A stretch of 64,000 nucleotides of DNA, taken from positions 1 through 64,000 of the forward strand of contig JBFLZY010000008.1 of assembly GCA_040755975.1 (NCBI GenBank), in the 5' to 3' direction. Positions 60,791-64,000 of this stretch are shown here, one piece after another; position 1 is the stretch's first letter, and every line of letters begins with the position of its first letter. The position numbers were made by a program, and so were the translations under genes. The notes beneath the pieces were generated by a model. That model saw nothing but the letters and a program-made list of their open reading frames with translations. It had not been told where the DNA came from and did not search any database. This stretch comes from JAIMBK01 sp040755975. GTDB taxonomy: Bacteria > Bacillota > Desulfotomaculia > Desulfotomaculales > Nap2-2B.

Positions 60791-60864
60791 TGGAAACGAA
60801 CGTCGCGGATAACCGGGTGGAAGTTGCAGGTCTCAATGTTTTTCATTATCTCTTTCATGCAGGA

Positions 60865-61457
60865 TCATGGTTCGGGCCGCCAGTTGTATTCCATGTACTG
60901 AGCAGTTTCCAGGGCTTGTTCTTTCCCCAGGAGCCTGGCGACAACATACAAAGACATACCAATTCCCGCTGATATTCCGGCGGATAAAATGATTCTGCCG
61001 TTGTCTAGAAATCGTTTCGTTCCCTGACTAGTTGTGTTCGGAGCTAACCTCTTTCAGAAGCTCGAGCGCCCCGTGGTGAGTCGTTGCCGAAAGGCCGTCA
61101 AGTAAACCGGCTTTGGCCAACAGGAGGGCCCCTGCACAAACAGAAAGAACCAGCTCAGCCGTTTGCGAGCAGTTCCTGATCCAGGTAATCAAAGACGGAT
61201 TATTCATCTCCCGGCGAGTGCCATACCCTCCTAGAACCACCAGGAGATCAGGCCAGGGGCAACTTGCAATCGGATAGTGGGGATTAACGCTTAGACCATT
61301 GCGGGCCTTTACAGGCTCCAATTTCTCGGCAACCGTATAAACGTTAAAAGGGTCCCAACCATTTCGTCTTCCCGCAACCGAAAAGACCTCAAAAGGTGCG
61401 CAAGTCAAGCACTTCCACCTCGTCGAAGATAAGGACAGCCACATTTCTATAAGACAT
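60865..61457 (-). pseudogene. Frameshifted DJ-1/PfpI-family gene
   Basis: ATG 61457 starts YRNVAVLIFDEVEVLD, the normal DJ-1/PfpI opening. The frame breaks near 61400, continues in another frame through APFEVFSVAG, LLVVLGGYGT and LSVCAGALLLAKAGLLDG (nucleophile Cys elbow), and breaks again near 61040. The tail RIILSAGISAGIGMSLYVVARLLG...NWRPEP ends at 60865. Two indels disable an otherwise full-length gene. Confidence 0.85.
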
Positions 61458-61547
61458 TATCCCAATTCCCCTTTTTCTAGAATTAACCACATTGTTAAAT
61501 AATTAGCCCTGCGTGTTTTTATCTATAACTTTCTTACCGAAGGCGGC

Positions 61548-61868
61548 CTACCCGATTAGCCGCAAGACCACCATCACCGCCATCCCGCTGCCCATGGCCA
61601 AAAAGACGTTTTTCCACCGGTAGGCCGCCAGGGCGCTGACCAGCCCGGCAAAGAGGTAGTGGTTGTTCCAGAACAGAGCAACGTGCCCGTCCGGGGCCAG
61701 CAGGCCGGGGACGACGAAGGCGGTCAGAATTCCGATGGGAATATACTTTAAGCCGCGGGAGAGGGTTTCGGGAAGGTTAATTTTTCCCATCAGGATTAAA
61801 AAGCTAATCCTGGTCAGATAGGTCACCACGGCCATGCCGGCAATAACGGCCAGGATTTCCGCGCGCAC
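61548..61868 (-). CDS. azlD: AzlD-family exporter subunit, copy 2
   Basis: A 106-residue membrane protein almost identical to the copy at 40592 (EILAVIAGMAVVTYLTRISF, IPIGILTAFVVPGLL). It starts with GTG at 61868 inside the 3' end of azlC. Ends VVMVVLRLIG-like, the usual family terminus, so this copy is probably the better-preserved one. Confidence 0.92.
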   Translation of the reverse strand: MRAEILAVIAGMAVVTYLTRISFLILMGKINLPETLSRGLKYIPIGILTAFVVPGLLAPDGHVALFWNNHYLFAGLVSALAAYRWKNVFLAMGSGMAVMVVLRLIG

Positions 61869-62619
61869 AGGATTCCATCACCACCCCCGCCGCCGCAGCC
61901 AGGAGGGCGGCGATAATGATATACCACTTGCCGGGGAGCACCTGACTGGCGAAAAGAGCCACCCCCGCCGCCACGCCGCAACATACCCGGCTTTCCCTGC
62001 TGTTCAACTGGGGGATCAAAAGGCCGAGAAAGGCTCCCAGAAAGGCGAAGTCCAGGCCGTATCGGCGGGGGTCGCCAAAGATGTTTCCCACCGCCCCGGC
62101 CAGGGCGGAACTGCCAAACCAGCCCAGAAAAGTAATTATCCCCGCCCCCAAAAAGTAGGCGGTGCTCCCCCCGAAGCGCCGGAAGCGGCCGATGGTGAGG
62201 GCGTAAGACTCGTCGTTGAGGCCGTGGGCGAGGACGACCAGCTTCCAAGGCTTGACCCCGGCCAGGTAAGGGGCCAGGGAAGCTCCCATCAGGAGATGGC
62301 GCAAATTCAAAAGCAGGGTAGCCAGAATGATCTGCCCGGCGGGGGCGCCGCCCCCGATCAAGCCTACCGCTACGAACTGGGCCGACCCGGCAAACACGGC
62401 GGCGGACATCAAGACCGTTTCGCCGTAGCTCAGGCCGGTCTGGCGGGCCAGGACGCCGAAAACCAGCCCGTAGGCGAAAATGGAGAGCGCCAGGGGAGTT
62501 CCTTCCCACAGGCCGCTCTTCAAATCGGCCAAAGAAAAAATACGCTCTTCTCCTTTTTTTACTTCCGCCATCCTTTTTTGATCACCCCGAAAACCGGCCT
62601 TGGCTTTTTTAGCTTTCAT
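61804..62619 (-). CDS. azlC: AzlC-family exporter subunit, copy 2
   Basis: A 271-residue exporter subunit very similar to 39895-40656 from GTPLALSIFAYGLVFGVLARQTGL on, but with a different N-terminal 35 residues. ATG 62619 overlaps the stop of the truncated CGGC-domain frame (ATGA) and has GAAGAGGA upstream. Together with azlD it should export branched-chain amino acids. Confidence 0.92.
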   Translation of the reverse strand: MKAKKAKAGFRGDQKRMAEVKKGEERIFSLADLKSGLWEGTPLALSIFAYGLVFGVLARQTGLSYGETVLMSAAVFAGSAQFVAVGLIGGGAPAGQIILATLLLNLRHLLMGASLAPYLAGVKPWKLVVLAHGLNDESYALTIGRFRRFGGSTAYFLGAGIITFLGWFGSSALAGAVGNIFGDPRRYGLDFAFLGAFLGLLIPQLNSRESRVCCGVAAGVALFASQVLPGKWYIIIAALLAAAAGVVMESCARGNPGRYCRHGRGDLSDQD

Positions 62620-63053
62620 CCGTCCTCTTCGCCCGCCTGGCCTTTCCCGGCCAGGTTTCGAGAAACAACGTCGTCAAACAGGCGTTGATTGGCCGGGCGT
62701 CCTTTGATGAGGTCGGTCATGGTTAACCGGGCGGCGCACAGCAGTGCCTTGACCTCTTCTTGAAAAGCCTTTGGGTCCCCGGGGGTGTGGGTGCCCATGA
62801 CCGGTCTGATGTCCGGGTAAGCTTCCCGGATCACTGCGGCGTACTTTTCCTTGAAGGGGCACACGGCGGTCAGGCAAAAAGAAAAGTGGATGGCGTCCAC
62901 CCGGAATTCCGCCAGGGATCTTACCCGGCGCAGAATTTTTTCCGGGGCGTTTACCGTGGGGCAGCCGGCGCAGTTGATGATGCCGATCAGTTCCAGCTTC
63001 TCTTCGGGTGGGTATTGCTGAAACAGCCCCTTTCTTTTCCGCAAATCCTCCAT
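62616..63053 (-). pseudogene. Duplicated CGGC-domain gene fragment fused into another locus
   Basis: Bases 62677-63048 repeat 56585-56956 exactly by eye, in the same orientation. The copy lacks the first 25 codons including TCSNC...CASVVC. It instead begins MEDLRKRKGL at the junction and ends in a foreign tail FDDVVSRNLAGKGQAGEEDG before azlC. Without the N-terminal cysteines it is unlikely to be functional. Confidence 0.85.
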
Positions 63054-63297
63054 TGTTTAGAGCGATCCTGGTTAGCCAGGTGCGCAGGCTGGCTTCCCCC
63101 CGGAAGGCGGCCAGGTGTTCAAAGGCTTTGAGAAAAGTTTCCTGGGTAAGGTCGTCGGCCTCATCGCGGTCGTTCGAGAGATGGTAGGCCAGGTTGTAAA
63201 TATAGCGCTGGTGTCCCCGCACGATTTCTTCCCATGAATCCAGCGGGGTGCTTTGGCCTTCTTTTTGGTTGGCCTGGAGCTGGCCTGACCGGTCCAA
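63049..63297 (-). pseudogene. ECF sigma factor gene truncated by the CGGC duplication
   Basis: TTG 63297 behind AAGGGAGG opens a frame with SWEEIVRGHQRYIYNLAYHLSNDRDEADDLTQETFLKAFEHL and SLRTWLTRIALNN, sigma region 2 of an ECF factor. At 63049 it runs into the duplicated CGGC segment. The promoter-recognition region 4 is lost. Confidence 0.88.
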
Positions 63298-63448
63298 CGT
63301 TACGGTCCTCCCTTGCCCGTTTCATTAATTTAGATTCCGATCCGCAAAAAAAGTTTCGCCGGGAAAGCTTTTCTGTTGTAGAGCCGGCAGAGTTTTAGAT
63401 AGGGCACTGGTCAGGACCGGGATCGGGCACATGGATGTGGGGTTTTGT

Positions 63449-64000
63449 TTAGAGCACACCCAGTTCCCGCAAGGGAGAAATGATGGAAGGAAGAGGATCT
63501 TGCCAGAGCCAGGCGGTTTTCAGCCAGAAGCCGGGGAAAGCTGCGGAACGAAAAATACCCTGTTCATCCGGCGTTTCGAGGTGATAGCGGCCGTCTGCAC
63601 CGAGGCGGAAAAATTCGGCCTGCCGGCGGTCCGGGTCAATCAGCCAGTATTCCCTTACCCCGGCTGCTTCGTATTCGCTGTACTTGATTTTCCGGTCGCG
63701 GATATAGCTCTCGGGCGAGACAACCTCCACGATTACGTCCGGGGGGCCGTCGAAATAGGTTTCTTTTAACCGGGGCAGTTGTTCCGGGCGGACAAAGATT
63801 ATGTCCGGCTCCCGGCCGCGGCGTAAATGCTCCGGCAGACGAACCAGGAAAGGGGCGTCTAAAACCAGGCCGGACTGGTGGTGGCGGGCAAATTCACCCA
63901 TTACCCCGGCTAAAAGCATTTTGATTTTCTGATGGCGCAAAGAAGCCGGCGTCAAAATAATTACCTCCCCGTCCACCCATTCCGCCCAGGTATCCTCGTC
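63449..64000 (-). CDS. Uma2-family (DUF820) putative endonuclease, N-terminus beyond window
   Basis: At least 183 residues of a Uma2-family protein: DTWAEWVDGEVIILTPAS, EPDIIFVRPEQLPRL, PPDVIVEVVSPES, then KYSEYEAAGVREYWLIDPDRRQAEFF. The frame is open to the right edge. It is the second member of the family in the window and is more divergent from 45387 than a recent duplicate would be. Confidence 0.9.
   Translation of the reverse strand, partial: DEDTWAEWVDGEVIILTPASLRHQKIKMLLAGVMGEFARHHQSGLVLDAPFLVRLPEHLRRGREPDIIFVRPEQLPRLKETYFDGPPDVIVEVVSPESYIRDRKIKYSEYEAAGVREYWLIDPDRRQAEFFRLGADGRYHLETPDEQGIFRSAAFPGFWLKTAWLWQDPLPSIISPLRELGVL

Noticed and set aside
61390..61410. TGA near the start of the DJ-1-like gene as a second selenocysteine codon
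   Set aside because: The homologous sequence continues in a different frame, so it is an indel and not a recoded stop.

Overview
The window looks like chromosomal DNA of an anaerobic, endospore-forming Clostridia bacterium, probably of the Peptococcaceae/Moorella type. This rests on a spoIIR gene behind a sigma-F-like promoter, a HutP-controlled histidine-utilisation operon, sigma-54 promoters beside a tungsten aldehyde:ferredoxin oxidoreductase, corrinoid methyltransferase genes, a class-III CoA transferase and a TRAP transporter. No intact transposase, rRNA, tRNA or CRISPR array was seen.

Region 1 (1-11.9 kb, mostly minus strand, AT-richer than the rest) encodes a sigma-54 enhancer-binding regulator (cut by the left edge), a CaiB-type CoA transferase, an acyl-CoA dehydrogenase-like protein, an MtaA/UroD-type methyltransferase with an in-frame UGA followed by a SECIS-like hairpin, its corrinoid protein, an APC permease, an AOR and a second MtaA/UroD-type protein. 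A decayed second AOR follows. Consensus -24/-12 promoters precede the permease, both AOR loci and gdhA.

Region 2 (11.9-23 kb, mostly plus) carries gdhA, a class-III aminotransferase, spoIIR, an M24 peptidase, an SDR-like protein, a fumarylacetoacetate-hydrolase-family protein, gene fragments, a NUDIX protein, a double-hotdog MaoC-like protein and an acyl-CoA ligase.

Region 3 (23-38.5 kb, plus) is a complete route from histidine to glutamate and 2-oxoglutarate: hutH, hutU, ftcD, hutI, fchA, hutP and a second gdhA. A TRAP transporter, a LarA-type racemase and a two-subunit aconitase X sit between hutH and hutU. A GntR regulator sits between hutU and ftcD. The hutH leader ends in an intrinsic terminator just before the start codon, the expected target of HutP.

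Region 4 (38.5-51.5 kb) is a patchwork: a QueG-like Fe-S protein, azlCD, an ABC exporter with a frameshift, a DUF3160 lipoprotein, three toxin-antitoxin pairs, a Uma2 protein and many truncated or internally deleted gene remnants and short duplications.

Region 5 (51.5-64 kb) holds an SOS-box-preceded dnaE, a DUF72 protein and a family-4 uracil-DNA glycosylase. Next come a CGGC-domain protein and a MerR/ArsA cluster whose transporter carries an ArsD-like vicinal-Cys thioredoxin-fold domain. A second azlCD copy in inverted orientation follows, then a 372-bp duplication that cuts off an ECF sigma factor gene, and a partial Uma2 gene at the right edge.
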